64,000 nt of DNA from Acidobacteriota bacterium (GTDB lineage Bacteria; Acidobacteriota; Thermoanaerobaculia; UBA5066), in assembly GCA_029781975.1 (NCBI GenBank), contig JAKOVQ010000010.1, forward strand, positions 298,375-362,374, in the 5' to 3' direction. The notes under the pieces were generated by a model. That model had not been told where the DNA came from. It searched no databases and saw only the letters and a list, made by a program, of their open reading frames with translations. Of this stretch, positions 1 through 8,580 are shown in pieces. The translations under genes and the position numbers were made by a program. The stretch's first letter is position 1. Every line of letters begins with the position of its first letter.

Positions 1-45
1 CGCCGCGAGCCCGAGCCCCAACAGAGCCCTGGTGATCCTCGACAT
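1..45 (-). CDS. N-terminus of an exported protein (partial)
   Basis: Only the first 15 codons lie in the window; the gene runs off the left edge. The peptide starts MSRITRALLGLGLAA: a basic residue pair followed by a hydrophobic run, as at the start of a signal peptide. A strong Shine-Dalgarno (GGGAGG) sits 5 nt before the ATG, which supports this start. Nothing can be said about function. The gene points away from the cytochrome gene side of a 262-nt gap on the same strand, so it could be a downstream member of the same transcription direction. Confidence 0.55.
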   Translation of the reverse strand, partial: MSRITRALLGLGLAA

Positions 46-307
46 GACAACCTCCCGGAGCCCTCGCCTCGGGTTTCACGCCCTGTGGGCAGCGGAAGGA
101 CGAAGCTCTTCCCTCACTCGGCCCGGCGCTCCCGGCCTGGCTCCTTCTGCAGGTCAGGTGTCGGAGGCGGCGAATTCGTGACAGGCAGAGAACGAGGAGG
201 CGTGCGTGGGCGACGCCTGTTCGGCAGGCACCCCCGATTCGGAGCCGGCGACGGACTAAGTTCCAAGCCTTCGGGACCCGTCCCCTCCCGGGACTCCCGC
301 TGCCCCG
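46..307. other. Intergenic gap
   Basis: This 262-nt stretch separates the cytochrome lipoprotein gene from the partial gene at the left edge. It holds the Shine-Dalgarno of that partial gene next to position 50. I see no convincing gene, strong hairpin or repeat in it. Confidence 0.5.
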
Positions 308-1066
308 CTACGACCCTGCCTTATGCGCGTGGACCTTCGCGAGGAACGTCGGGTCCCACGGAGCCTTGTGGCACTTCTGGCAGAACGTGGCGTCCGGGAG
401 GACGAGCCCCGCCGCCTTCGCCTTCGCCAGGTCCTTCATCACCGACATCGTCTTGTACTCGCTCCCGGGGCCGTGGCAGCTCTCGCAGTCGAGGGGCGGC
501 GTCCGCTTCGCATGCGCCGAGGCGGCCCACGAGGCGTGCTGGACCTTGTGGCAGAGCTTGCATTTGTCGGCGCCGATCCGCGTGAGGCCGGCCTTCGTTG
601 CAGGGACGGCGATCTCCCCGCCCGGGTCGACGACGCCGGACGCGCTCTTCGGCGCGGGCGGAGGAGCCGCCTTCGGGGCCTCCGCGGGAGGCGCGGCCGG
701 GGCGGCGGTGGCCGGGGCCTGCGTGGGCCGGGCAGGCGGGGCCGCGGCCTCGGCGGGCTTCGGGGGCTGGACCGCCGGGCGCGACGGCGGCGCCGCAGCC
801 GCCGGCTTCGATTGAACCGCCTTCGGAGCAGGCTCGGGAGCCTCGGGCTTCGGGGCGGGCGCCGCGCTCTCCACGGGCGTTGCCGGCGCGGGAGCCGCCT
901 CGGGTGAGGTCGTCGGCGGGGGCGGCTGCGTGGCCTCCGCGCTCACGACGGCGGGAAGAGGGGCCTGCTCCTGCGCGCCAGGAGAGGCTTCCTCGCGGGC
1001 CTTGCACCCGAGGAGGAGCGAGCCGGCGCAGGCGAGGACGGTGACGGTGAATCCGTGTCTTCTCAT
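308..1066 (-). CDS. Multiheme c-type cytochrome lipoprotein (c554-like)
   Basis: A 252-residue protein, probably an exported electron carrier. It opens with a lipoprotein signal ending in the lipobox LLGC (Cys about 21). A long Ala/Pro-rich linker (about residues 40-145) follows, which looks like a flexible tether from the membrane. The C-terminal 90 residues carry three CxxCH haem-binding motifs (CKLCH, CESCH, CQKCH) spaced as in cytochrome c554-type domains, including the CHGPGS segment. Three sites mean at least three c-type haems; further His residues could be distal ligands. The start is set by a clear AAGGGAGG Shine-Dalgarno. It follows the HepT gene after 28 nt on the same strand and may be read from the same transcript. 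Redox partner and substrate are unknown. Confidence 0.85.
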   Translation of the reverse strand: MRRHGFTVTVLACAGSLLLGCKAREEASPGAQEQAPLPAVVSAEATQPPPPTTSPEAAPAPATPVESAAPAPKPEAPEPAPKAVQSKPAAAAPPSRPAVQPPKPAEAAAPPARPTQAPATAAPAAPPAEAPKAAPPPAPKSASGVVDPGGEIAVPATKAGLTRIGADKCKLCHKVQHASWAASAHAKRTPPLDCESCHGPGSEYKTMSVMKDLAKAKAAGLVLPDATFCQKCHKAPWDPTFLAKVHAHKAGS

Positions 1067-1094
1067 GAGCGACCTCCCTTCACCCGGACGGGCG

Positions 1095-1421
1095 CTATTT
1101 CACGAGGGGACCAATCGCGGCCGCGAGCCGAGGCAGCTCGTTCGACACGATGTCCCAGACGAGGGCGTAATCCACGCCGAAGTAGTCGTGGATGAGCTTG
1201 TCGCGGGTCCCCGCCATGAGGCGCCACTCGATTCCAGGGTTCGCGGCGCGGAATTCCGGGCTCAGCTTCTTCGTGGCTTCCCCGATGATCTCGAGGCTCC
1301 GTGCGAACGCCCTCTTGAGGACCTCGTCGCGGAGGAAGGAGTCGAGGTCCGTCCGGGCGGCCGTGCTCCGAAGAAAGGCGACCTCGTCCCGGATGTGGCG
1401 AAGGAGGTCACGGTCCGACAT
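1095..1421 (-). CDS. hepT: HepT-like HEPN-domain toxin
   Basis: This 108-residue helical protein fits the HepT (DUF86) family of HEPN ribonucleases. The family's catalytic RX4HXY motif is present as Arg73, His78 and Tyr80. In known MntA/HepT pairs the antitoxin adds AMP units to the Tyr of this motif and so silences the RNase. The start overlaps the upstream MntA-like gene by 14 nt, so the two proteins are translationally coupled in the usual antitoxin-first order. Length is slightly below the 115-140 residues common in the family, but the motif region is intact. The assignment is by family resemblance; toxicity is inferred. Confidence 0.85.
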   Translation of the reverse strand: MSDRDLLRHIRDEVAFLRSTAARTDLDSFLRDEVLKRAFARSLEIIGEATKKLSPEFRAANPGIEWRLMAGTRDKLIHDYFGVDYALVWDIVSNELPRLAAAIGPLVK

Positions 1422-1719
1422 CCACGGCGCTCCCGACGATCTCGTCCTTCAGGTACGGGCTCAGCCCCTCGGGGGTGACGAGCTCCACCTCGCGCCCCAG
1501 GACCTCCTCGAGGAGAAAGACCGTATCCATGAAGCGGCGGAACGTCTTGCATCCCGGCTCGAACTCCACGAGGAGGTCCACGTCGCTCGCGGCGGTCGCC
1601 TCGTCCCGGGCAAAGGACCCGAAGAGCCCCAGGCGGCGGACGCCCAACCCCTCGATACGGTTGCGCTCTGCCTTGAGCCGCTCGACGACCTCTGCGCGGT
1701 GGGTGACAGCCGTCCGCAT
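1408..1719 (-). CDS. mntA: MntA-like minimal nucleotidyltransferase antitoxin
   Basis: A 103-residue minimal nucleotidyltransferase. The defining GSX10DXD signature is complete: Gly34-Ser35, Asp46 and Asp48. The third acidic position lies in the VELV segment near residue 79 and is Glu rather than Asp. Members of this family act as antitoxins that AMPylate HepT. The AAAGGA Shine-Dalgarno 4 nt before the ATG supports the start. A -10-like TAGAGT lies at 1763-1768 on the minus strand, giving a leader of about 40 nt. Gene order and overlap with HepT make a type VII toxin-antitoxin module very likely. Confidence 0.86.
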   Translation of the reverse strand: MRTAVTHRAEVVERLKAERNRIEGLGVRRLGLFGSFARDEATAASDVDLLVEFEPGCKTFRRFMDTVFLLEEVLGREVELVTPEGLSPYLKDEIVGSAVDVGP

Positions 1720-1923
1720 GGGGTCCTTTCCCGGCCCGCCCGGATGAGGGCCGTCGCTCGAAACTCTAGCACCCGGCCACCGGGAGCCTCCTCAACCCGG
1801 TTTCCAGGCTGCAGTGCACAATCTGTCGACGGAGGGCAACGGCTCGCCGGACAGGGGATCCGGGAACCGACGCAGCGGCCTGCGGGCTTCTCGCCGCCCT
1901 GCTCCCCGCGGCCTCTCCTCGCC

Positions 1924-3567
1924 TTACCTCGTCCTCCCCGCCTTCTCCCTCGCCTTCCGCACCAGCGCGAGCGCCTCCGGCACCTTCAACGCCAGCGTCG
2001 CCGCGCCGTAGACGGCGCAGAAGGTCCCGAGGACGAGCGTCCCGCCGGCGACCGGGTGGGCGATGCCGACGGCCAGCTTCACTCCGAACCCGACGAGGGC
2101 CGCACCGAGCGCGGGGATGGCGAGGTGGGCGAGGGCGTGCGGGCCGAGGGTCGTGTGGCCGATCCGGCGCGCGAGCGCGCGGCGCAGGAGCGCCATCTCG
2201 AGCCAGCCGGCGATCCCGGCCGAGACCGTCAGCCCCGGGAGACCCCACTTCGGGTCGAGGCCGAGGGCGCGCGGGACGGGGAAGGCGAGGAGCCAGCCGA
2301 GCGCCGTCGTCAGGAGGACGCGGACGACGGCGAAGCGGAGCGGCGTCCGCGTGTCGTGGAGCGCCCAGAACGTCGAGGCGTAGAGGCGCCCGAGCGTCGA
2401 GGCGAGGAGGCCCACGGCCGAGCCCGCGAGGACGGCCCAGACGTACTCGACGTCGGAGCGCCCGAACTTCCCCGTCTGGAAGACGAAGGCGACGAGGCTG
2501 TCGCCCAGGACCGCGAAGACCGCGACGGTGGGGACGACGAAGAAGGCGACGCGGCGGAGCGCCTGAACCAGGCGCTCGCGCAGGGCGCGGGCCGCCTCCT
2601 CGCCCGTCCCGGCGCCGCTCGCCATCTCGGGGAGCTCCGCACTGGAGATCGACATCCCGAAGAGGCTGACGGGGAGGAACCAGAGCGTCTGGGCGTAGGC
2701 GAGGGCGGCGACGGCGCCCGTGGGGAGGAAGCTCGCGAGGATCTGGTCTATGTAGCTGGAGACCTGGTTGACGCCGCGGCTCCCGACGGAGGGGAGGAAG
2801 TTCGAGAGGACGGTCTTCACGCCGTGGGACGTCAGCTCCCACTCGGGCCGGAAGCGCCCGGCGAGCCGGAGCGCGGTGGGGAGCTGGACGGCGAGCTGGA
2901 GGAAGCTCCCGGCGACGGCCGCCCACGAGATCCAGACCGCCAGGTCGTACCCCTTGCTCCGCGCGCCGAACCAAACGAGGGCCGCGATCATGGCGCCGTT
3001 CCAGACGACCGGAGCGGCGTACGGCAGGAAGAACTTCCGGTGGCTGTTGAGGATCCCGAGGCACCAGGCCGAGAGGACGAGGAGGCCGACGCCGGGGAAG
3101 AGGATCCTCACCATCCGGATGGTGGCGAGGCGCTTCTCTCCCTCGAACCCCGGCGCGATCAGGTCGATGAGGAACGGGGTCGCCAGGACGCCGAAGGCGA
3201 CGACGACGGTGGTGAGGACGGCGAGGACGGTCGCGACGACGCGCGCGACGCGGCGGGCCTCCTCCTCCTCGCCCTGCGCCATCAGCCGCGCGTAGACGGG
3301 GATGAACGAGGCCGAGAGGGCCCCCTCGCCGAAGAGGTTCTGGAGGAGGTTCGGGATCTTCAGCGCCGCCTTGAAGGCGTCCGCCGCGGCGGAGTTGCCG
3401 AGGTAGTGGGCGAAGACCCTCTCGCGGACGAAGCCGATGATCCGCGACAGGAAGATCCCGGCGGCGACGAGCGCGGCGTTCCGGGCCGAGCTCCGCGGCA
3501 CGCGCGGCGCGGCCGGCGGCGCCGGACCGTCCGGCGGGGGCGGGAGGCTCCCCTCCGCCGCCGTCAC
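1924..3567 (-). CDS. murJ: Lipid II flippase MurJ (MviN family)
   Basis: An integral membrane protein of 547 residues that moves lipid II across the inner membrane. After a Pro-rich start, the N-terminal segment shows the classical MviN/MurJ signature around residues 30-75 (RIIGFVRERVFAHYLG, then NLFGEGALSASFIPVY). Many hydrophobic helices follow, consistent with 14 membrane segments. The GTG start overlaps the stop of mraY in a GTGA arrangement, so translation is coupled. Together with MraY and MurG the locus encodes the complete step from UDP-MurNAc-pentapeptide to flipped lipid II. An in-frame extension upstream of this start runs antisense-free through mraY in another frame and is not part of the gene. 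Confidence 0.95.
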   Translation of the reverse strand: MTAAEGSLPPPPDGPAPPAAPRVPRSSARNAALVAAGIFLSRIIGFVRERVFAHYLGNSAAADAFKAALKIPNLLQNLFGEGALSASFIPVYARLMAQGEEEEARRVARVVATVLAVLTTVVVAFGVLATPFLIDLIAPGFEGEKRLATIRMVRILFPGVGLLVLSAWCLGILNSHRKFFLPYAAPVVWNGAMIAALVWFGARSKGYDLAVWISWAAVAGSFLQLAVQLPTALRLAGRFRPEWELTSHGVKTVLSNFLPSVGSRGVNQVSSYIDQILASFLPTGAVAALAYAQTLWFLPVSLFGMSISSAELPEMASGAGTGEEAARALRERLVQALRRVAFFVVPTVAVFAVLGDSLVAFVFQTGKFGRSDVEYVWAVLAGSAVGLLASTLGRLYASTFWALHDTRTPLRFAVVRVLLTTALGWLLAFPVPRALGLDPKWGLPGLTVSAGIAGWLEMALLRRALARRIGHTTLGPHALAHLAIPALGAALVGFGVKLAVGIAHPVAGGTLVLGTFCAVYGAATLALKVPEALALVRKAREKAGRTR

Positions 3568-4667
3568 CGGAGCTTGAGCGTCGCCAGCGCGGCGAGGGCG
3601 AGCATCCCCGAGACGATCCAGAGGCGGATCACCACCTTCGTCTCGGCCAGCCCGTTGTGCTGCATCTGGTGGTGGAGGGGGGCGCGCTGGAAGATGCGGC
3701 GGCCGAGCCACTTGATCCCGACCTTGTCCTGGATCTGCGAGCTCGCCGCCTCGGCCACGAAGAGGCCCCCCAGGATGACGAAGAGCGCCTCCTGCTTGAG
3801 GAGGACCGAGACGACCGCGAGGCACCCGCCGATCGAGAGCGACCCCGTGTCGCCCATGAAGATCTGCGCGGGGTAGGCGTTGAACCAGAGGAAGCCGATC
3901 CCCGCCCCCGCGAAGGCCGAGCAGAATACGGCCAGCTCGCCCGCTCCCGGGAAGAACGGGTAGAAGAGGTAGCGCGACCAGATCGCGTTGCCCATGAGGT
4001 AGCCGAAGACGCCGAGGACGCCGAGGACGAAGACCGAGGGGACGATGGCCAGGCCGTCCATCCCGTCGGTGATGTTGACCGAGTTGCCGACGAGGAGGAC
4101 GAAGAGGAAGACGCACGGGAAGTAGACCCACGGGAGGTCGAGGAGGTGCGCCTTGACGAACGGGACGTAGAGGCGCGCCGCCTCGTCCTGCGGGAGCGGC
4201 GAGTACGGGCTCGCGAGGACCGCCACGAGGAGGGCCGCGAAGAGCCCCTGGAGGACGAGCTTCCTCCGCTCGGACATCCCCTTGTCGCCTGAGCGGGCCC
4301 GCATCTTGGCCCGGTCGTCCACGAAGCCGATCGCCCCGAACCAGAGCATCCCGAGGAGGACGAGGAGGACGTAGGCGTTCTCGAGGTTGCACCAGAGGAG
4401 GCTCGAGAACGCGACGACGCCGACGATGACCGCCCCGCCCATCACCGGCGTCCCCGCCTTGTCGGACGAGGTGGGGAGGCCGGTGTCGCGGAGCTGGTCC
4501 ACCCACGCGCGCTTCTGCAGGTACCAGATGAGGCGCGGCGTGAGCCAGAGCGTCAGGAGGATGGCCGTCAGCGCCGCGCCGATCGAGCGCGCGGAGAGGT
4601 ACTCGACGAGCCGGAGGAAGGAGAAGCCTTCGAGGGGCTGGAGGAGCTTGCCGAGGACGTAGATCAC
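3564..4667 (-). CDS. mraY: Phospho-N-acetylmuramoyl-pentapeptide transferase MraY
   Basis: A 367-residue polytopic membrane enzyme that transfers phospho-MurNAc-pentapeptide to undecaprenyl phosphate, forming lipid I. Family motifs are all visible: the DD pair in FVDDRAKM, the NITDGMDGLA segment, GDTGSLSIGG, and the C-terminal HHQMQHNGLAETKVV loop with its His cluster. The GTG start is preceded by AGGAGG at good spacing and overlaps the MurG stop codon (GTGA). Length matches the family. It sits between murG and murJ, whereas in most bacteria murD and ftsW separate mraY from murG. Confidence 0.96.
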   Translation of the reverse strand: MIYVLGKLLQPLEGFSFLRLVEYLSARSIGAALTAILLTLWLTPRLIWYLQKRAWVDQLRDTGLPTSSDKAGTPVMGGAVIVGVVAFSSLLWCNLENAYVLLVLLGMLWFGAIGFVDDRAKMRARSGDKGMSERRKLVLQGLFAALLVAVLASPYSPLPQDEAARLYVPFVKAHLLDLPWVYFPCVFLFVLLVGNSVNITDGMDGLAIVPSVFVLGVLGVFGYLMGNAIWSRYLFYPFFPGAGELAVFCSAFAGAGIGFLWFNAYPAQIFMGDTGSLSIGGCLAVVSVLLKQEALFVILGGLFVAEAASSQIQDKVGIKWLGRRIFQRAPLHHQMQHNGLAETKVVIRLWIVSGMLALAALATLKLR

Positions 4668-6688
4668 CCCTGGCCCTCCTGCCGCCCGCCGACCGCCTGG
4701 GCGAGCCTGCGGTAGGCGGCCTTGATCTCGAACTGCGGGACGAAGTCGGGGGAGACGAGGACGAACTCGGGGAGGCGTGCCCGGAGCGCCGGGAGGTCGG
4801 AGACGGCGCCGCGCTCCACGAGGGTGAGGAGCCCCTTGAGGGCCGACGCGCGGACCTTCCAGAACTCGTACCCCGCGAGGGAGAGGAGGGCGGGCACCGC
4901 GTCCGCCTCCCCGCCCACCTTCCCCAGCGCTTCGGCGGCGGCCGCGGCGACCTCGAGGTTCCGGTCGCCGAGGAGCCGGACGAGCCCCCGCGCCACCTCG
5001 TCGCGCCGCGTCAGCCCGTCCGCGAGCGCCGCGGCCGCCCGCGCCCCTTCCGCCCGGACCTCGTAGTACGGGTCGTCGACGGAGAGGAGGAGCGCCTCCT
5101 CCACGTCCGGCGTCGCCTGGCCGAGACGCGCCAGGGCAGCCATCACGTTCCGCCGGATGAAGCCCACCTGGACGAAGTCGCCGCCGAGGAAGCGCTGGAT
5201 CAGGGGTGCCGGCGTCCGGTCCTTCAGCAGGGCGACGAGGAGGGGGACCTTCTCGCGGGCGCCGAGGAGGCCGAGGAGCTTCACCCCCCGGTTGCGGTCC
5301 TCCCACGCCTCGGCGACGAGGAGGGAGGACGCGCGGCTGACGAAGTAGGCGAGGTCGCGCCGGTCGCGAACGACCGCGCTCGGGCACCAGGGGCCCTTCC
5401 GCGCGGCGTGGGCCTTCTCGAGGCGCGAGAGGAGGGCGGCGCTCGTCGGGACCGTCTCGGGCGGCACCGCGGCGGCGGGCGGCTCCTCGGCCGGGTCCGA
5501 CTCCCCCGCCACGCGGCGGCGGATGGCGTCGAGCGCGTCGCGCCCCAGGAAGGCGCGGGCCGCCGCCGCCATCGCGGCGAGGTGCGCCGGGTCGCCGGCC
5601 AGCGCGAGGACTTTTTCCGCCAGGAGCCTCCCGTCGAGCCGCTCGGCGAGGTGGCCCTCGTCGAGGACCGTCTCCTCGTAGAGGACCTCGGCCCCGCCCG
5701 CCCTCTCCAGCGCCCGGGCGTTCAGGACCTGGTGGTCGCCCGGGAGGTTCGCCTTCGGGACGACGAGCGCCGGGAGGCCGACGGTGGCGATCTCGTTCAG
5801 GCTCCCCGCCCCGGCCCTCGTGACCGCCAGGTCGGCGACGGCGTAGACCTTCTCGATGTCGTGGAAGTAGGGGCGCGCGACGTAGAAGCCGCCGATGAGG
5901 CGCCGCTCCTCCTCGGAGTACCGAGCGGCGAGGCGGGCCTCCACGTCCGCCGCCGGGTCGTACCCCCCCTTGCGGGCGAGGCCCGTCCCGTGGATGACGA
6001 AGAGCCGGTCGCGGTGCGGAAGGAGGTCCGCGAGGCCGTCGACGAGCGCGCGGTTGAGCGTCCGCGCCCCCTGCGACCCGCCGAAGAGGAAGACGACGGT
6101 CCTCCCCTCGGGGATCGCGAAGTCGAGGGCCTTCCGGGCTTCGTCCCGGCCCACGCTCCCGATCCGCCTCCGGAGCGGGTAGCCCGTCACGACGGCGTTC
6201 CCCGGGAAGTGCGAGAGGCTCTCGGGGAAGGTGACGAAGACCTCGTCGGCGAGGCCCCCGACGAGGCGGTTCAGCTTCCCGGGGACGGCGTTCTGCTCGT
6301 GGACGTAGACCTTCGTCCGGAGGAGCCCGATCCTCCGGAGCCCCGCCGCGGCGAGGAGGACGGGGGCCGAGGCGAAGCCCCCGGTGCCGACGATGACGTC
6401 CGGGCGGAACCGGAGGAGGAGAAAGGCCGCCTGGAGGATGCCGACCGCGAGGTTCACCGCGAAGCGGAGGAGGGCCGGCGAGGGACGCGCCCCCGGAAAG
6501 CCCGACGCGCGGACGAACCGGATCGGGATGCCTTCCTTCGGGACGACCTGCTCCTCCGCCCGTCCCCTCACGCCGACGAAGAGGAGCTCCGTCGCCGGCC
6601 CGCGGAGGGCCGCGCCGATGGCGAGGGCCGGGTTGACGTGGCCGGCGGTCCCGCCGCCGGTCAGGAGGAGTCGTTTCGGGGGGTGCAA
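4664..6688 (-). CDS. murG: MurG glycosyltransferase with C-terminal HEAT-like extension
   Basis: Residues 1-390 are a full MurG, which adds GlcNAc to lipid I at the inner face of the membrane. It shows the N-terminal [12 protein letters not shown] loop, HEQNAVPGK, the donor-site GGSQGA and [11 protein letters not shown] Pro/Ala linker (about 395-420) leads to about 235 extra residues made of helical pairs with alternating Ala/Leu patterns, resembling HEAT repeats. Ordinary MurG stops near 360 residues. I chose the TTG at 6688 because the protein then begins [13 protein letters not shown], as the family does, with AGGAGG 11 nt upstream; a TTG at 6721 would add 11 residues. No frameshift separates the two parts, so the fusion looks real. 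Confidence 0.92.
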   Translation of the reverse strand: MHPPKRLLLTGGGTAGHVNPALAIGAALRGPATELLFVGVRGRAEEQVVPKEGIPIRFVRASGFPGARPSPALLRFAVNLAVGILQAAFLLLRFRPDVIVGTGGFASAPVLLAAAGLRRIGLLRTKVYVHEQNAVPGKLNRLVGGLADEVFVTFPESLSHFPGNAVVTGYPLRRRIGSVGRDEARKALDFAIPEGRTVVFLFGGSQGARTLNRALVDGLADLLPHRDRLFVIHGTGLARKGGYDPAADVEARLAARYSEEERRLIGGFYVARPYFHDIEKVYAVADLAVTRAGAGSLNEIATVGLPALVVPKANLPGDHQVLNARALERAGGAEVLYEETVLDEGHLAERLDGRLLAEKVLALAGDPAHLAAMAAAARAFLGRDALDAIRRRVAGESDPAEEPPAAAVPPETVPTSAALLSRLEKAHAARKGPWCPSAVVRDRRDLAYFVSRASSLLVAEAWEDRNRGVKLLGLLGAREKVPLLVALLKDRTPAPLIQRFLGGDFVQVGFIRRNVMAALARLGQATPDVEEALLLSVDDPYYEVRAEGARAAAALADGLTRRDEVARGLVRLLGDRNLEVAAAAAEALGKVGGEADAVPALLSLAGYEFWKVRASALKGLLTLVERGAVSDLPALRARLPEFVLVSPDFVPQFEIKAAYRRLAQAVGGRQEGQG

Positions 6689-6756
6689 GCGGGCTCGAGC
6701 CTCCTCCCGATTCTGGGGCAAGAAGCGCGCCGCGTCTCGGCCCCCCGGACGAGGAC

Positions 6757-6781
6757 GGAATTCTCCGTTACGGAGATTTCC
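6757..6781. promoter_or_regulatory. 25-bp near-perfect palindrome upstream of murG
   Basis: Left arm GGAATTCTCCGT (6757-6768), centre T, right arm ACGGAGATTTCC (6770-6781). Eleven of twelve positions pair. It lies between the end of the pfpI gene and the start of murG and is clearly more AT-rich than its surroundings. The size and two-fold symmetry suit a dimeric repressor or activator site. I cannot name the regulator. Confidence 0.6.
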
Positions 6782-6816
6782 GTCCCGATCCGGAGCTCAA
6801 CCGGGGCCGCCCGGGG

Positions 6817-7398
6817 TCAGGGCTCGATCCGGGTCCCGAGCACCTTCAGGAACGCGGCCAGCCAGGCCGGGTGGGCCGGCCAGGCGGGCGCGGTCACGAG
6901 GTTCCCGTCCACGTGGGCCGCGTCGACGGCGATCGCGACGTAGGTGCCGCCGGCGCGGGTCACCTCGGGGCCGCAGGCGGGATAGGCGCTGCACGCCCTC
7001 CCCGTCGCCACCCCCGCCGCGGCCAGGACCTGCGCCCCGTGGCAGATCGCCGCGATCGGCTTGCCCGCCTTGTCGAAGTGGCGGACCGCCTCGAGCACCT
7101 TCTCGTTCAGGCGGATGTACTCGGGCGCCCGGCCGCCGGGGATGACGAGGGCGTCGTAGCTTTCGGGCTTCACCTCGTCGAACGTCGCGTTCAGGGCGAA
7201 GTTGTGCCCCGGCTTCTCGGAGTAGGTCTGGTCCCCCTCGAAGTCGTGGACGGCCGTCCGGACCTTCTCGCCGGCCTTCTTCCCCGGGCAGACGGCGTGG
7301 ACGGTGTGCCCCACCATCTGCAGCGCCTGGAAGGGCACCATCACCTCGTAGTCCTCGACGAAGTCGCCGACCAGCATCAGGATCTTCTTCACGCTCAT
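6817..7398 (-). CDS. DJ-1/PfpI family protein
   Basis: A 193-residue protein of the DJ-1/ThiJ/PfpI superfamily, which includes glyoxalases, deglycases and proteases. The nucleophilic elbow is AICHGAQVL with the conserved Cys-His pair, and a Glu lies in the N-terminal [10 protein letters not shown] segment, as in this family. The protein resembles the PfpI-like group with the [17 protein letters not shown] loop (here [12 protein letters not shown]). The start at 7398 has AGGGGGA upstream; longer in-frame versions run into the gnd region and lack family sequence. It is divergent from gnd and lies 128 nt upstream of murG on the same strand. Substrate is unknown; a role in dealing with reactive carbonyls would fit its position by sugar-phosphate genes, but this is conjecture. 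Confidence 0.88.
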   Translation of the reverse strand: MSVKKILMLVGDFVEDYEVMVPFQALQMVGHTVHAVCPGKKAGEKVRTAVHDFEGDQTYSEKPGHNFALNATFDEVKPESYDALVIPGGRAPEYIRLNEKVLEAVRHFDKAGKPIAAICHGAQVLAAAGVATGRACSAYPACGPEVTRAGGTYVAIAVDAAHVDGNLVTAPAWPAHPAWLAAFLKVLGTRIEP

Positions 7399-7425
7399 CC
7401 GGTCCCCCTGTCTCGCGTCGGTCGG

Positions 7426-7464
7426 GCGCGCCGGGCGCCCCGGGGGATCGTACGCCCGGCGCGC
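7426..7464. promoter_or_regulatory. 12-bp perfect inverted repeat between pfpI and gnd
   Basis: Arms GCGCGCCGGGCG (7426-7437) and CGCCCGGCGCGC (7453-7464) pair perfectly around a 15-nt spacer. Both neighbours read away from it, so it cannot be a terminator of either. It could be an operator serving the divergent promoters or a hairpin in one leader. In such GC-rich DNA some palindromes are expected by chance. Confidence 0.45.
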
Positions 7465-7567
7465 ACGGCCGCTCCGTCCTTCGCGCGCCGCTGGACTACT
7501 CTCGGCGGACCGGGGGCGGCCGCGGAGCGTTCCGTCGCGCCGGGCCGCCCGACCGAAGGAGGACGCG

Positions 7568-8578
7568 ATGCAGCTCGGCATGATCGGCCTCGGCCGGATG
7601 GGCGGCAACATGGTGAGGCGCCTGATGAAGCGGGGACACACCTCTGTGGTCTGGGACCACGCGGCGGCGGCGGTCGAGAAGCTGGCCGCCGAGGGGGCCG
7701 AGGGGGCCGCGTCCCTCGCGGACTTCGTCGGGAAGCTGGCGCGCCCGCGGGCGATCTGCCTGATGGTCCCCGCGGCGTTCGTCGACTCCTCCATCGACGC
7801 GCTCGTCCCCCTCCTCTCGGACGACGACGTGATCATCGACGGCGGGAACTCGAACTACCAGGACGACATCGCCCGGGCGAAGCGGCTCGCCCCGAAGGGG
7901 ATCCACACCGTCGACATGGGGACGAGCGGCGGCGTCTGGGGCCTCGAGCGCGGCTACTGCCTGATGATCGGCGGCGAGGCCGAGGTGGTGGAGCGGCTCG
8001 ACCCGATCTTCGCCGCCCTCGCGCCGGGGCGGGGCGACATCCCGAGGACTCCGGGCGGCGAGGGCCTGGCGCGGACCGCGGAGAACGGCTACCTCCACTG
8101 CGGCCCGAACGGCGCCGGGCACTTCGTGAAGATGGTCCACAACGGGATCGAGTACGGCCTGATGGCCGCCTACGCCGAGGGGTTCAACATCCTGAAGAAC
8201 GCCAACGCCGGAGCGGCGGTTCACGAGAAGGACGCCGAGACGACCCCGCTCCGGAACCCCGAGCACTACCGGTACGAGCTCGACCTGGCGTCGATCGCCG
8301 AGCTCTGGCGGCGCGGCAGCGTGATCACGTCGTGGCTCCTCGACCTCACCGCGCAGGCCCTCGCCGCCGACCCCCAGCTCTCCGGCTACGGCGGGAAGGT
8401 CTCCGACTCGGGCGAGGGGCGCTGGACGGTGGCGGCCGCGAACGACGTCGGCGTCCCCGCGCACGTCCTGACGGCCGCCCTCTTCGAGCGGTTCGCCTCG
8501 CGCGGGCAGGACCTCTTCCAGAACAAGATCCAGTCCGCCATGCGCTTCGGCTTCGGCGGCCACCTCGAGAAGAAGTAG
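7568..8578 (+). CDS. gnd: 6-phosphogluconate dehydrogenase, decarboxylating (short form)
   Basis: A 336-residue enzyme that oxidises and decarboxylates 6-phosphogluconate to ribulose 5-phosphate in the oxidative pentose-phosphate path. The Rossmann motif GLGRMGGNM is at the N-terminus, followed by the substrate loop [14 protein letters not shown] and the catalytic Lys/Asn segment [12 protein letters not shown]. Length matches the short GntZ/YqeC-type form rather than the 470-residue form. An AAGGAGG Shine-Dalgarno 6 nt before the ATG fixes the start. Two nucleotides separate its stop from the zwf start, so the two are co-transcribed. Cofactor preference (NAD or NADP) cannot be read from the sequence with certainty. 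Confidence 0.95.
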   Translation: MQLGMIGLGRMGGNMVRRLMKRGHTSVVWDHAAAAVEKLAAEGAEGAASLADFVGKLARPRAICLMVPAAFVDSSIDALVPLLSDDDVIIDGGNSNYQDDIARAKRLAPKGIHTVDMGTSGGVWGLERGYCLMIGGEAEVVERLDPIFAALAPGRGDIPRTPGGEGLARTAENGYLHCGPNGAGHFVKMVHNGIEYGLMAAYAEGFNILKNANAGAAVHEKDAETTPLRNPEHYRYELDLASIAELWRRGSVITSWLLDLTAQALAADPQLSGYGGKVSDSGEGRWTVAAANDVGVPAHVLTAALFERFASRGQDLFQNKIQSAMRFGFGGHLEKK

Positions 8579-8580
8579 CG

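Noticed and set aside
1192-3876. Long plus-strand open frame across hepT, mntA and murJ
   Set aside because: The translation is an Arg/Glu/Asp-rich shadow of genes on the other strand with no domain-like pattern.
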